Assembly: GCA_012798535.1 (NCBI GenBank)
Contig: JAAZMZ010000007.1
Coordinates: forward strand, 1-64,000
Reading direction: 5' to 3'
Origin: Leptolinea sp.
GTDB taxonomy: Bacteria; Chloroflexota; Anaerolineae; Anaerolineales; Anaerolineaceae
DNA: 64,000 bases
In this document: piece by piece, positions 26,497 through 35,566 of the stretch
Layout of the letters: each line of letters opens with the position of its first letter
Numbering within the stretch: position 1 is the stretch's first letter
The notes under the pieces: model-generated
Told to the model about the DNA's origin: nothing
The model's input: only the letters and a program-made list of their open reading frames with translations
Databases searched by the model: none
Program-made: the position numbers and the translations under genes

Positions 26497-28017
26497 ATGA
26501 GCTACGAACGACAGGCGGGCATCCTGCTTCACCCAACCAGCCTCTCTGGACCGGATGGGATCGGTGATGTTGGGCCAGCCGCGTACCAATGGGTTGATTC
26601 AATAAAAAAGGCCGGTTTCTCTTTATGGCAGGTGCTGCCATTGGGTCCAACCGGGTATGGAGATTCGCCCTACCAGTGTTTTTCAGCCTTTGCCGGCAAT
26701 CCGTATCTGGTCAGTCCGGCTCTTCTTCTGGAAGATGGTCTGTTGCACACCTCCGATCTTTCCGAAAGACCGGCGCTGCCTCTGAATTATGTGGATTACG
26801 GAGCGGCAATCCACTGGAAGAATTATCTATTACATCTTGCCTATTCCAGATTTTGCCGGATACATCCTCCCCTGATGGTGGATGAATTCAATGAATATCA
26901 ACTGGCAGAAAAAGACTGGCTTGAAGATTTCAGCGTTTTCATGGCGATCAAAGAAGAGATGGACGGAAAAGCCTGGAATGAATGGCCGAAAGAATTGCGA
27001 AAAAGGAAAACAACTGCCCTTAAGAGTTTTACAGAATCCCATGCAGAAGCTATTGAATATCACCAGTTTCGACAATTTCTGTTTTCCCGCCAGTGGAATC
27101 AATTGCACACCTATGTGAGCAATTCCGGCATCAAAATCATCGGGGATATTCCGCTGTTTGTAGCGTATGATTCAGCAGATGTCTGGGCGAATCCGGATCT
27201 ATTCTTTCTGGATAAAGAAGGTGATCCTGAATTTGTTGCCGGTGTACCACCAGATTATTTCTCGGCTACCGGGCAGCTCTGGGGCAACCCGTTGTACAAA
27301 TGGGAATATCACCGACAGACCGACTATACCTGGTGGATAGCCCGGATAAAATCAACCCTTTCGCTTTTTGATCTCATCCGTCTGGATCACTTTAGAGGTT
27401 TTGCCGGGTACTGGGAAATTCCCGCCGGTATGCCAACGGCCGAAAAAGGCCGCTGGGTTCCCGGCCCCGGTGCAGATTTTCTCTCAAGAGTCCAGCAGGT
27501 TCTTGGCAGACTCCCCATTATCGCCGAGGACCTGGGCGAAATTACTTCAGACGTCATAGAACTTCGCGATAAATTCAATCTACCCGGCATGAAAATATTC
27601 CAATTCTCATTTGCCAGTGATCCAACAGATCCATTTCTGCCGCATAACTATCCGGTCAACTGTGTGGCTTATACCGGCACCCATGATAATGACACCACCA
27701 TCGGCTGGTACCATACGGCACCGGAATCAGAAAGGGATTTTTGCCGCCGCTACCTGGCCTGCGATTCCTCCGGCATTCCATGGGAAATGATCCGGGCCGT
27801 CTGGCAATCCGTTGCGCGGATTGCCGTGGCGCCACTTCAAGACTTCCTTAGCCTGGATACCTCCGCCCGGATGAATTTTCCAGGCAAACTGGGAGGAAAC
27901 TGGACCTGGCGAACGACCGGCAGCGGACTTTCTGATGAACTGATCACCCGCATCAGGGAATTCAACTGGTTATACAACCGGTTGCCGGAATTGCAAGGAA
28001 AAACAAAAAAGAGGTAA
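26497..28017 (+). CDS. malQ: 4-alpha-glucanotransferase (GH77 amylomaltase)
   Basis: A 506-aa disproportionating enzyme that transfers maltosyl and longer segments between alpha-1,4-glucans. The start has RQAGILLHPTSLSGPDGIGD and LPLGPTGYGDSPYQCFSAFA. The catalytic residues are visible: nucleophile Asp 297 in LIRLDHFRGF, acid/base Glu 344 in IIAEDLGEIT and Asp 397 in YTGTHDNDTTIGW. The length matches the compact Thermus-type enzymes. TTGGAG lies before the ATG. Its stop is seven bases from the convergent DMT-transporter stop, with no room for a separate terminator. Confidence 0.96.
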   Translation: MSYERQAGILLHPTSLSGPDGIGDVGPAAYQWVDSIKKAGFSLWQVLPLGPTGYGDSPYQCFSAFAGNPYLVSPALLLEDGLLHTSDLSERPALPLNYVDYGAAIHWKNYLLHLAYSRFCRIHPPLMVDEFNEYQLAEKDWLEDFSVFMAIKEEMDGKAWNEWPKELRKRKTTALKSFTESHAEAIEYHQFRQFLFSRQWNQLHTYVSNSGIKIIGDIPLFVAYDSADVWANPDLFFLDKEGDPEFVAGVPPDYFSATGQLWGNPLYKWEYHRQTDYTWWIARIKSTLSLFDLIRLDHFRGFAGYWEIPAGMPTAEKGRWVPGPGADFLSRVQQVLGRLPIIAEDLGEITSDVIELRDKFNLPGMKIFQFSFASDPTDPFLPHNYPVNCVAYTGTHDNDTTIGWYHTAPESERDFCRRYLACDSSGIPWEMIRAVWQSVARIAVAPLQDFLSLDTSARMNFPGKLGGNWTWRTTGSGLSDELITRIREFNWLYNRLPELQGKTKKR

Positions 28018-28023
28018 TCCGGG

Positions 28024-28986
28024 TCACCTTCGAGACGCCAGGAAAATACCCAGCAAGATGATACTCCCACCGATCCATTCAAAAGCGGTGGGAATTTCTT
28101 TTAGAAATATGACTGCGAGTATAGTCGATCCGACCGGTTCACCCAGCAGCACAACCGCCACCAGACCAACCGGAAGATAAGCCAGCGCCCAGTTCAGACT
28201 GGTGTGTCCGACTATTTGTGGAAATATAGCCAGAGCGAGACAACACAGATACGCCTGTGGTGAATAAGGGAAGAAAGTGTTTCCTGAAAGGAAGACAAAC
28301 AGCACCAGAAATATTCCCGCGCAGGAATAAATGCAGTAAACGTACACCGACAGATCGATTGTCTTTCGTAATATACGTCCAATGATCAGGTAAAAACTGG
28401 CACATATGGCACCCGTCAGCGCGAGACAATTTCCCAGCAGGATGTTCGATGATTGAGCCGCTTTCCCTGTTTCGCAGGTCAGACCACCTGAGATAAACAC
28501 ACAATCATTAGTCAAACTGACGATCAATCCGCCGGCAATCGCCACCGTCAATCCGATCACGGTCATGCGGCTGGCTTTTTCTTTCAAAACGAGCGGGGAA
28601 AAAAGCGCCACCCAGATTGGTGTTGTGGTCACCAGTACAACAGAACTGGATACACTGGTGTATTCAAGAGAAGTGATCCAGGTGGCAAAATGGATTGCCA
28701 GGAGCAACCCCGCTCCGATGATCCTGAGCCAATCCCGGCGAGTGATAGTCTGGATTTCATGTCCATGCCTGTGAATCACCCAGGGGGTCATTATCAATGA
28801 TGCCAGTCCAAGTCGAAATGCGGCGATCACCAGGGATGGCATTTCCATCTGGGCATAGCGAATGAAAAGTGAGGCAGACGAAACAGCCAGGATTCCAATT
28901 GTCAGCACAAAAACCGGGGATCTCAGCCAGGTTGTATGATTTGGATTGACAGATGATTGTATCTTGCTTGACAAAGGGATTTTCAC
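28024..28986 (-). CDS. EamA-family drug/metabolite exporter
   Basis: A 320-aa inner-membrane protein with about ten hydrophobic segments in two EamA halves. The first repeat includes VSSASLFIRYAQMEMPSLVI and the characteristic TSLEYTSVSSSVVLVTTTPI; the second ends with SLNWALAYLPVGLVAVVLLG, EPVGSTILAVIFLKEIP. This is the DMT superfamily layout. The exported compound cannot be predicted. It converges on malQ and diverges from sodA across about 87 bases. An imperfect inverted repeat ATTCTAA/TTAGGAT (about 28996-29009) lies in the shared upstream region. Confidence 0.9.
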   Translation of the reverse strand: MKIPLSSKIQSSVNPNHTTWLRSPVFVLTIGILAVSSASLFIRYAQMEMPSLVIAAFRLGLASLIMTPWVIHRHGHEIQTITRRDWLRIIGAGLLLAIHFATWITSLEYTSVSSSVVLVTTTPIWVALFSPLVLKEKASRMTVIGLTVAIAGGLIVSLTNDCVFISGGLTCETGKAAQSSNILLGNCLALTGAICASFYLIIGRILRKTIDLSVYVYCIYSCAGIFLVLFVFLSGNTFFPYSPQAYLCCLALAIFPQIVGHTSLNWALAYLPVGLVAVVLLGEPVGSTILAVIFLKEIPTAFEWIGGSIILLGIFLASRR

Positions 28987-29073
28987 TGGCTAAAATTCTA
29001 ATTAGGATTGTTTTGCTCTTATTTAGGCAAAAATAAAACTTAAAACAACTGACTAACTATTAGGAGGACTATT

Positions 29074-29673
29074 ATGGCTTTTGAACAGGTAAAACTGGAT
29101 TATTCATTTAATGCTTTGGAACCTTATGTCGACGCGGCGACGATGGAAATCCATTATACCAAGCACCACGCGACCTACTTGAAGAACCTTAACTCGGCTG
29201 TTGAAAAACATCCGGAACTCTTCAACAAGACCCTGGATTCGTTGCTATCGGATCTCGATAGGATTCCGGAAGACATCCGCACGGCTGTGAGAAACAACGG
29301 CGGAGGTGTCTTCAACCATAATTTCTATTTTGAAGGCATGGGACCAAAAGGAGGAGCTCCAAAGGGGAAACTGGCCGATGCCATCAACAAAACTTTTGGT
29401 AGTTTTGACACATTCAAACTGGAAATGGAAAAAGCGGCTCTTGGTCGATTTGGCAGTGGATTTGCCTGGCTCAGCCAGAAGAAAGATGGATCGCTGGTGA
29501 TCACTTCCACACCCAATCAGGACACTCCGCTGACCGAAGGGCTCAAACCTCTTTTCACTGTAGACGTCTGGGAACACGCGTACTATTTGAAGTATCAAAA
29601 CCGCCGGGCTGACTATCTGTCCGCATTTTGGAATGTGGTAGACTGGGATGTAGTGGAAAAACGCTTTCTTTAA
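29074..29673 (+). CDS. sodA: Fe/Mn superoxide dismutase
   Basis: A 199-aa cytoplasmic enzyme that dismutates superoxide. The four metal ligands are visible: His 27 in MEIHYTKHH, His 82 in GGGVFNHNFYFEGM, Asp 164 and His 168 in VDVWEHAYYLKYQ. The conserved FGSGFAWL is present. Metal choice (Fe or Mn) cannot be fixed with certainty. TAGGAGG lies just before the ATG. A ferredoxin gene follows 30 bases later with its own AGGAGG. Oxygen defence implies at least occasional oxygen exposure. Confidence 0.96.
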   Translation: MAFEQVKLDYSFNALEPYVDAATMEIHYTKHHATYLKNLNSAVEKHPELFNKTLDSLLSDLDRIPEDIRTAVRNNGGGVFNHNFYFEGMGPKGGAPKGKLADAINKTFGSFDTFKLEMEKAALGRFGSGFAWLSQKKDGSLVITSTPNQDTPLTEGLKPLFTVDVWEHAYYLKYQNRRADYLSAFWNVVDWDVVEKRFL

Positions 29674-29703
29674 TAAACCCGGATTTGAATTTTAGGAGGA
29701 AAG

Positions 29704-30114
29704 ATGGCTCACGTAATCACAAATCTATGTTTACGCGAAGGCAGTTGCGCCATTGTTTGCCCGGTAGAGTGTATTGTGCCAGGGAAACCCACAGATCAAT
29801 ACCCGCTTTATTATATAGACCCTGAAACTTGCATCGACTGTGATGCCTGTGTATCTGAATGCCCGTATTCCGCGATTTTTTTAGATGAAGAAGTTCCGTC
29901 AGTCTATAAAGCTAAAGGTGGTGAAGTGTTATCGATGCCTGCTGGCACTCCCGGTTTTGTTGAAGTGTATAACGGAAAAGATCACAATGGTGATCCCGTT
30001 CACTTGGAAGGCACACGCAAACTGGCGGCCGGTGAAGTGGTTGATTTGACGCCGGCAAAAGAGGTCGCGGCCGCGTATTTCAAAGAAGGCCCCGGGTATC
30101 GTACGGCCGGATAG
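29704..30114 (+). CDS. two-cluster ferredoxin
   Basis: A 136-aa small electron carrier. First cluster Cys 9, 15, 19 and 23 (NLCLREGSCAIVCPVECI, the 7Fe/8Fe-type spacing); second cluster Cys 43, 46, 49 and 53 (CIDCDACVSECPYSAI). The C-terminal ~75 residues extend beyond the cluster domain and end in EGPGYRTAG; this tail is longer than in simple ferredoxins. TTAGGAGG precedes the ATG. It sits directly behind sodA and is followed by a terminator, so the two likely form an oxidative-stress-related unit. Its redox partner is unknown. Confidence 0.92.
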   Translation: MAHVITNLCLREGSCAIVCPVECIVPGKPTDQYPLYYIDPETCIDCDACVSECPYSAIFLDEEVPSVYKAKGGEVLSMPAGTPGFVEVYNGKDHNGDPVHLEGTRKLAAGEVVDLTPAKEVAAAYFKEGPGYRTAG

Positions 30115-30138
30115 ATTTTTTGCATGACGCTCGATGAG

Positions 30139-30176
30139 AATGGACGGATCGCCTGATGATTCGTCCATTTGTTTTA
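30139..30176 (+). terminator. terminator after the ferredoxin
   Basis: AATGGACG (30139-30146) pairs with CGTCCATT (30162-30169) and is followed by TGTTTTATT; the inner arms also partly pair. Confidence 0.65.
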
Positions 30177-30241
30177 TTCCAGATGAAACAAAGATCGGGG
30201 TAGAATTCATGGAAGAAATTCACTTGGAAGGGGAATAGTAT

Positions 30242-31684
30242 ATGTCGGCAGAAAAGTTATTTCGGATCGAAAAAGATTCCCTGGGAGAAGTAAAAGTTCC
30301 CGTTGAAAAGCTGTATGGTGCGCAAACCCAGCGTGCTGTGGATAACTTTCCCATCAGCGGACATCGACCGCATCGAGCTTTTATCTGGTCCGTAGCCGCC
30401 ATTAAGCTGGCAGCCGCCCGCGTGAACACGTCGCTGGGATTACTTTCAACAGCGTTTTCCGGGGCAATCCAATCTGCTTCTCTGGAAGTGATGAACGGGA
30501 ATTGGGATGATCAATTCGTGGTCGATCCATTTCAGGCGGGTGCTGGCACCAGCCATCACATGAACGTGAATGAGGTCATAGCTTCAAGAGCGAATCAATT
30601 GTTAGGTGAAAATACAGACCAGGGAAAGATTCACCCGAACGACCATGTCAACATGGCGCAATCCACCAATGACGTCATTCCCACAGCCATCCGCCTGGGA
30701 TGCCTGTGGCGAATGGAAGAACTGGATGGAGTATATAAACAAGCGGTGGAAACCTTCAACAAGAAAGCCGACGAATTCGATTCTGTGATCAAATCGGGTA
30801 GAACCCACCTGCAGGATGCCGTACCGGTTCGCCTCGGGCAGGAGTTCAGCGGATACGCGGCCGCGATTGAGCTTGACCGCCAGCGAATAAACCAGGCCGC
30901 AGACAACCTGACCCGCCTGGGGATCAGTGGTACTGCCGCCGGAACAGGTATCAACGCTCATCCGGAATACTCACATCGGATGGCTGTTGAGCTTTCCACA
31001 ATCACCGGAAAACACCTGACCCTTTCAGAAAACCTGTTTGAATCCATGCAATCCATGGCTGATCTGGCCGCATTCAGCAGCGCTTTGCGCGTCAGTGCGG
31101 TGACGTTCACGCGCATCGCCAATGATCTTCGGCTGCTTTCATCCGGCCCGGCCAGCGGATTGGATGAAATCCATCTGCCTGCCGTCCAGCCCGGTTCCAG
31201 CATCATGCCGGGAAAAGTTAATCCGGTGATGGCTGAAATGCTCAATATGGTGATGATCCAGGTTTGTGCCATGGATTCGGCAGTTTCCACGGCGGCGGCA
31301 GCCGGTCAATTGGAACTCAATGTAATGATGCCGATCATCGCCTACAACCTGTTCGAGATGATGCAGATCATGATCAACGGAATCAGGGTCTTTATTGAAC
31401 GCTGTGTGGCCGGTATATCAGCCAATCCGGATCGCTGCCGCTACTGGTTGGATCGTAACACCATTCTGGTGACAGTTTTAAATCCGTTGATTGGTTATCA
31501 GGCCGGCGCCAGGCTGGCACAGGAAGCCCGTCGGAAAGATACATCCATTCTGTCTGTTGCTGAAGAACAGGTCCGTGAAGGGAAATTGCTTCGGATGGAC
31601 GTCGGCACACCTGTAACCCTGAAGGAAATAAAAACCGCCCTGGAAGCTGTGGAAGCCATGACCAGAGGCGGTTTGCTGGCCTAA
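30242..31684 (+). CDS. fumC: fumarate hydratase, class II
   Basis: A 480-aa cytoplasmic enzyme interconverting fumarate and malate in the TCA cycle. Family motifs: YGAQTQRAVDNFPISGHR, MNVNEVIASRANQLL, the substrate block HPNDHVNMAQSTNDVIPTA, SGRTHLQDAVPVRLGQEF and the mobile catalytic loop GSSIMPGKVNPVMAEM (318-333). The superfamily also contains aspartase; the NEVIA and HVNMAQSTND forms fit either, but the overall pattern favours fumarase. Normal length. GGGGAA precedes the ATG. It converges on ppgK with an 10-base gap. Confidence 0.88.
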   Translation: MSAEKLFRIEKDSLGEVKVPVEKLYGAQTQRAVDNFPISGHRPHRAFIWSVAAIKLAAARVNTSLGLLSTAFSGAIQSASLEVMNGNWDDQFVVDPFQAGAGTSHHMNVNEVIASRANQLLGENTDQGKIHPNDHVNMAQSTNDVIPTAIRLGCLWRMEELDGVYKQAVETFNKKADEFDSVIKSGRTHLQDAVPVRLGQEFSGYAAAIELDRQRINQAADNLTRLGISGTAAGTGINAHPEYSHRMAVELSTITGKHLTLSENLFESMQSMADLAAFSSALRVSAVTFTRIANDLRLLSSGPASGLDEIHLPAVQPGSSIMPGKVNPVMAEMLNMVMIQVCAMDSAVSTAAAAGQLELNVMMPIIAYNLFEMMQIMINGIRVFIERCVAGISANPDRCRYWLDRNTILVTVLNPLIGYQAGARLAQEARRKDTSILSVAEEQVREGKLLRMDVGTPVTLKEIKTALEAVEAMTRGGLLA

Positions 31685-31694
31685 TTACCACTAA

Positions 31695-32474
31695 TTATTC
31701 GGCTTTCTTCGCACCTCTGGCCGATCTGATCAGTGCATTGCTGCGGGAGGCGTACACCGCTGCACCGACCAGTCCGGCTTGATTTAATAACTGAGCCGGA
31801 ATGATCTCTGCACGAATCCGTAAGTATTTCGCGTACTGGTTGAAAGATTTACTGGCTCCACCGCCAATGATGAACACATCGGGAGAAAACAGTCGTTCGT
31901 ATGTGCTCAGGGCTTCCTGAAAACGCATCGCCCATTCTTCCCAGGTCCACTTCTTCCGTTCCCTCGCGGCATCAGATGCCCGGCGTTCCGCGTCTTTTCC
32001 CCGAATTTCAAGATGACCGAACTCGGTATTCGGAAACAAATGCCCATCGATGAATACGGCCGAACCGATGCCGGTGCCAATGGTCAACATGATGACCACC
32101 CCTCGTTTATATTTTCGGCCTGCACCAAATTCCATTTCAGCCAGGCCGGCGGCATCGGCGTCGTTCAACACATAGGATTTACAACCTGTAGCGGTCGTCA
32201 ACAACGCGCTGACATCTGTTCCGATCCAACTCTTATCTACATTCGCCGCAGAATAGGCTACACCGTGGTGTACCACGGCGGGAAAACCGGCACCAAGAAC
32301 GCCTTTATAGGAAAAATGCTGCGCCACCTGGCTGACCACTTCAGCCACATCATCCGGTCGGGCTTCTTCCGGAGTGGGTAGCCGAAATCTCTCCGTTGTC
32401 AGAGAACCTGTTGTTACATCGACCAGTGCGCCCTTTATTCCGGAACCGCCAATATCAAGACCCAGTACATCCAT
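31695..32474 (-). CDS. ppgK: polyphosphate glucokinase (ROK family)
   Basis: A 259-aa sugar kinase that phosphorylates glucose with polyphosphate (and sometimes ATP). The start MDVLGLDIGGSGIKGALVD is the phosphate-binding signature, followed by GAGFPAVVHHG, LNDADAAGLAEMEFGAG with the catalytic Asp, TIGTGIGSAVFIDGHLFPN and EFGHLEIRGKDAE. The absence of the Cys-rich ROK zinc motif and the short length are typical for PpgK. GGAGGAAAAATGG leads into the ATG. It is the last gene of the minus-strand run with mltG and ruvX. With MalQ and GlgA it fits a glycogen-to-glucose-6-phosphate route. Confidence 0.92.
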   Translation of the reverse strand: MDVLGLDIGGSGIKGALVDVTTGSLTTERFRLPTPEEARPDDVAEVVSQVAQHFSYKGVLGAGFPAVVHHGVAYSAANVDKSWIGTDVSALLTTATGCKSYVLNDADAAGLAEMEFGAGRKYKRGVVIMLTIGTGIGSAVFIDGHLFPNTEFGHLEIRGKDAERRASDAARERKKWTWEEWAMRFQEALSTYERLFSPDVFIIGGGASKSFNQYAKYLRIRAEIIPAQLLNQAGLVGAAVYASRSNALIRSARGAKKAE

Positions 32475-32490
32475 TTTTCCTCCAGTAATT

Positions 32491-33645
32491 TTATGAACCG
32501 GCGCCTGTATCCGGACAACCGTTCATAGTGTGTTCTTCGATTGAATTTGCGAATAGATGTCTCCCGGAAGAATCACAGGCGGCTCTGAAATAAAGGTAGG
32601 TCGATTCTTGCGGATTTGCCACTGCTTGTAAGGATGCCTGATCCGGATTGGATATGGGAGATGGCGGCAACCCATTAATTATATATGTATTATAGGGTGA
32701 TTCGATTTCGAGATCAGACAGGCTCAAAGGACTCTTCCACCATCCCCATTCAGAGGAATATCCAAGCGCATATTGAGCGGTTGGATCACTTTGCAGCGGC
32801 ATTCCACGCGCCAGCCTATTCAGAAAAACGGAGGCGATCAGCGGCTTTTCTTCATCGATCACTGCTTCCCTTTGAACAATGGAAGCCAGAATCACCGCCT
32901 GATAGACAGACAATCCATGACCGGCATAGGCTGCCCGGATATCCTGCGTCAATTCACGCTTTGACTCATCAATGAAAGCCGAAACGAACGCTTCAACACT
33001 CACATCTCTCCGAAATGAGTACAGACCGGGTGCCAGGAATCCTTCATGTGATGGTATGTCAGTTCCAAAGACATCATCATCCTGCAATGGTTTGTTCACC
33101 AGTGTCAGGAATTCATCTATTGAGATGGACAGACCAGAGGTCGGAAGTGCGGCGGCGATTTCTTCCTTCCGCCAACCCGGAAGAATCGAAAAATCAATCA
33201 GGCTTGAACTGGCATTCTGTAAATGCCGGGCAGTATCACGCAGACTGCTTCCCGCCGGGATCAGGTATTTGCCGGGCAGGATTCGCCGGTCGGCCCCTGT
33301 AAATATCAATATTTTTCTGAAGAGGTCTGCATCAGAAATGATCCCTTCGGTTTGCATTTCTGAAATCACATCTGCCAGAGATTTTCCGCTTTCAACCGGG
33401 ACAACTTTATCCATCGCAAGTGAGGATGGTTGATTGATCTTTTCCTGGTTGATAAAAACTGTCCATTCATAAAATAACAACTGGGCAGCATCCAGTGATG
33501 CATCCGGTTCTCCGATGGTCTGCCTGGCTTGCTGCTGGATGGAACTTACGGCCAGAATAAATAACCAACAAAGAAAGAGTGGGAAAAGGATTGTAGTAAT
33601 GCGTAGTAATGTCACGCGTAAAGGGGGTTTTCGTGGCCTGGTCAT
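32491..33645 (-). CDS. mltG: endolytic murein transglycosylase MltG
   Basis: A 384-aa membrane-anchored enzyme that cuts growing glycan strands. One N-terminal membrane segment (about 9-31) is followed by a LysM-like region (VPVESGKSLADVISEMQTEG, RRILPGKYLIPAGSSLRDTA). Next is the YceG catalytic core with Glu 260 in IVQREAVIDEEKPLIASVFL, then NRLARGMPLQSDPTAQYALG and NTYIINGLPPSPISNPDQAS. Length is normal. It starts six bases after the ruvX stop. The mltG-ruvX neighbourhood is common in many bacteria. Confidence 0.95.
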   Translation of the reverse strand: MTRPRKPPLRVTLLRITTILFPLFLCWLFILAVSSIQQQARQTIGEPDASLDAAQLLFYEWTVFINQEKINQPSSLAMDKVVPVESGKSLADVISEMQTEGIISDADLFRKILIFTGADRRILPGKYLIPAGSSLRDTARHLQNASSSLIDFSILPGWRKEEIAAALPTSGLSISIDEFLTLVNKPLQDDDVFGTDIPSHEGFLAPGLYSFRRDVSVEAFVSAFIDESKRELTQDIRAAYAGHGLSVYQAVILASIVQREAVIDEEKPLIASVFLNRLARGMPLQSDPTAQYALGYSSEWGWWKSPLSLSDLEIESPYNTYIINGLPPSPISNPDQASLQAVANPQESTYLYFRAACDSSGRHLFANSIEEHTMNGCPDTGAGS

Positions 33646-33650
33646 ATGGA

Positions 33651-34061
33651 TTACAACCTGTTAAAAAACGAAAGCAATATTTCGGTGGCAGCCAATGCAT
33701 CCTGATGCCCGCGGCGGTCTTTCCGGGAATAGCCCATCTGTAAAGCATCGAAACGGGCATCGACAGTTGAAAAAGCTTCATCCCAGTATTCTACAGTCAG
33801 ACTACTGGCCAGTTCCAGATCTTTGCCAAAACTCAACGCGTGACGGCCCATGGCGTTTGGAGAGCCATCTTCCTGAAGACTGATCCCAATCACAATATGG
33901 TCGATCTGATTATCATGGATTACTTTCAGGATCTGTTCGATATCCACCTTTCGCGAGCGATGGTGGATGACACCCAGAGCATGCGCTAATCGGACATCCG
34001 GATCACCGATTGCCATCCCGATACGTTTCTCTCCAGGGTCAAGACAAAGGTAGCGTGTCAT
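33651..34061 (-). CDS. ruvX: YqgF/RuvX family RNase H-like protein
   Basis: The start at 34061 (136 aa) is chosen because the ATG overlaps the upstream stop as ATGA and is immediately followed by TRYLCLDPGEKRIGMAIGD, the first catalytic strand of the family; the longer frame adds 11 residues. Other blocks: HIVIGISLQEDGSPNAMGRH and YWDEAFSTVDARFDALQMG. The RNase H-like fold has been linked to 16S rRNA 5'-end maturation (YqgF) and Holliday-junction-like activity (RuvX). It is coupled to the baseplate-J-like gene upstream and mltG downstream. Confidence 0.93.
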   Translation of the reverse strand: MTRYLCLDPGEKRIGMAIGDPDVRLAHALGVIHHRSRKVDIEQILKVIHDNQIDHIVIGISLQEDGSPNAMGRHALSFGKDLELASSLTVEYWDEAFSTVDARFDALQMGYSRKDRRGHQDALAATEILLSFFNRL

Positions 34062-35566
34062 GGCAGGATTATCGTAATACGCGATTCCAACCACGGAAGA
34101 TATGGGAACCAGACCGGCCAGGTTTCGATTTCCGCGGTCCGTTCACTCAAAACCTGAACAGCCAGAATAGCCTGTGCGGTAGCCCGGCCCGTTCCCGCTA
34201 TGCTGCGTCGGATCTTTTCGATATCAAGGGGCGGAATTGTACGTCCCTTTATCCGTGTAGTCAGTTTTGCAATTTCCGGTGTTTCAGAATATTTTTGGTC
34301 AAGAATTTGAATATCCACAGGTGAAGAACTGGATAATGCCCAGTCTTTATTGGCGCGGTTGGCATCCAGCAGGGCTTTTGCCTGTTTCTGCAGGTTATCC
34401 TGCCGGATGATCAATGCCGTAAATTCAATTTTTTGGAAGACATTGACATTTATACCCACCTGTCCGATTTCGGGTGTGATCTTTTCAGATATCACCTCTT
34501 TTGGTGTGATCGAAGATGTCAGCAAAATCTCATCAGGATTAAGGCTGGCTGATAATTGCTTTTCTGCTGCCTTGCTCAGCCTGTCTTTCAATTCCATTTT
34601 TAAAATCTGAATATCTTCCTCAGAAGGGGAAGGTGCCTGCCTGTCCGTGCCTCCGGTGATCTGCTCCGGATTGGATAATTCAAGTTGGAGGCCTAGTTCC
34701 CCATCGATCCGTGTCACCGTATTTGGCGGGCAATTACCAGTCTCACCGCCGTAAATAGCTTCAATCTCGATCCCTCCCAGAGTTGCACCTACCGGCACAA
34801 TTACATTCTGCATAGTCCTGAATCGTACAGGCGGAGTCGCATTATTCATAACAATTGTCTGAGCCGGTATCTCAATATCCGCTCCTGACCGATTAATCGC
34901 TGAGATCTTTCCCCGGGCTTTCTGGTCGGCTATTGGGGTGGTTCCAGTAACCACGCGTGTGGCTTCGGCTTCCACTGTGGTCTTTACAACCTCTCCGGGT
35001 AATATTCCCGGATTGGGCGCTCCACTTTCCCGCTTTTCTACCAGGAATACAACCTTCAATTCCTGCTCCTGAGCAAGGGGATAAATGCTTACTTTCGCAG
35101 ATGGGATCAGGAAAAGTGCCATCATCAAAGTAGAAAGAATTCCGCCTGCCAGAAGAATGTAACGCGCGAATCTGGGAATTCCGCCGGTTTTCGGTTCACG
35201 CTCAGGAATGGTTCGCAGATCCTCAATTATTCGAGATTTTTCAAACCTGGGTGTCGGAAGAGACAGGCTCTTTTTCTTCCTTCTACGGTCCCATCCCTTA
35301 CGCATTGCCCGCGTGACCGAATCGAACATAGGGATTTGAAGTTCCTCCGCTTCTTCGCAAACCAGAGGATCGTCACACACAATCCCCAGACGGCTTCCCT
35401 GAGATGTGCAAATCCTTTTAATTGTCGTCAGATCGACCTTGCGGTTGAACATGGAAAAGTTTACCGGCCATACCAGTAATACCCGGCTGGCTTTTCCCCA
35501 GGTCACCTTATCCCGGATCGAACCTATATCCTCTGAACGGTCTAGCTGGATCACCAGTGTCTTCAT
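34058..35566 (-). CDS. membrane protein with baseplate J/gp47-like domain
   Basis: A 502-aa protein. Residues 1-105 look like a small alpha/beta domain (SRVLLVWPVNFSMFNRKVDL ... RLGIVCDDPLVCEEAEELQI), then a basic stretch (GWDRRRKKK), one membrane segment near 134-155 and an extracytoplasmic part. That part contains a baseplate-J-type core (ARGKISAINRSGADIEIPAQ, VPVGATLGGIEIEAIYGGET) and a C-terminal mixed region. Proteins of this shape are labelled baseplate J family in Anaerolineae, but there is no other phage gene here. It is coupled by four-base overlaps to the pseudouridine synthase and to ruvX, so it is a housekeeping operon member of unknown function. Confidence 0.75.
   Translation of the reverse strand: MKTLVIQLDRSEDIGSIRDKVTWGKASRVLLVWPVNFSMFNRKVDLTTIKRICTSQGSRLGIVCDDPLVCEEAEELQIPMFDSVTRAMRKGWDRRRKKKSLSLPTPRFEKSRIIEDLRTIPEREPKTGGIPRFARYILLAGGILSTLMMALFLIPSAKVSIYPLAQEQELKVVFLVEKRESGAPNPGILPGEVVKTTVEAEATRVVTGTTPIADQKARGKISAINRSGADIEIPAQTIVMNNATPPVRFRTMQNVIVPVGATLGGIEIEAIYGGETGNCPPNTVTRIDGELGLQLELSNPEQITGGTDRQAPSPSEEDIQILKMELKDRLSKAAEKQLSASLNPDEILLTSSITPKEVISEKITPEIGQVGINVNVFQKIEFTALIIRQDNLQKQAKALLDANRANKDWALSSSSPVDIQILDQKYSETPEIAKLTTRIKGRTIPPLDIEKIRRSIAGTGRATAQAILAVQVLSERTAEIETWPVWFPYLPWLESRITIILP

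Noticed and set aside
30242-31684. Aspartate ammonia-lyase instead of fumarase
   Set aside because: The families share most motifs, but the overall pattern and length fit class II fumarase better; the alternative is kept only as a note.
34058-35566. Prophage remnant suggested by the baseplate-J-like domain
   Set aside because: The gene is tightly coupled to pseudouridine synthase, ruvX and mltG, matches surrounding composition and has no phage neighbours.
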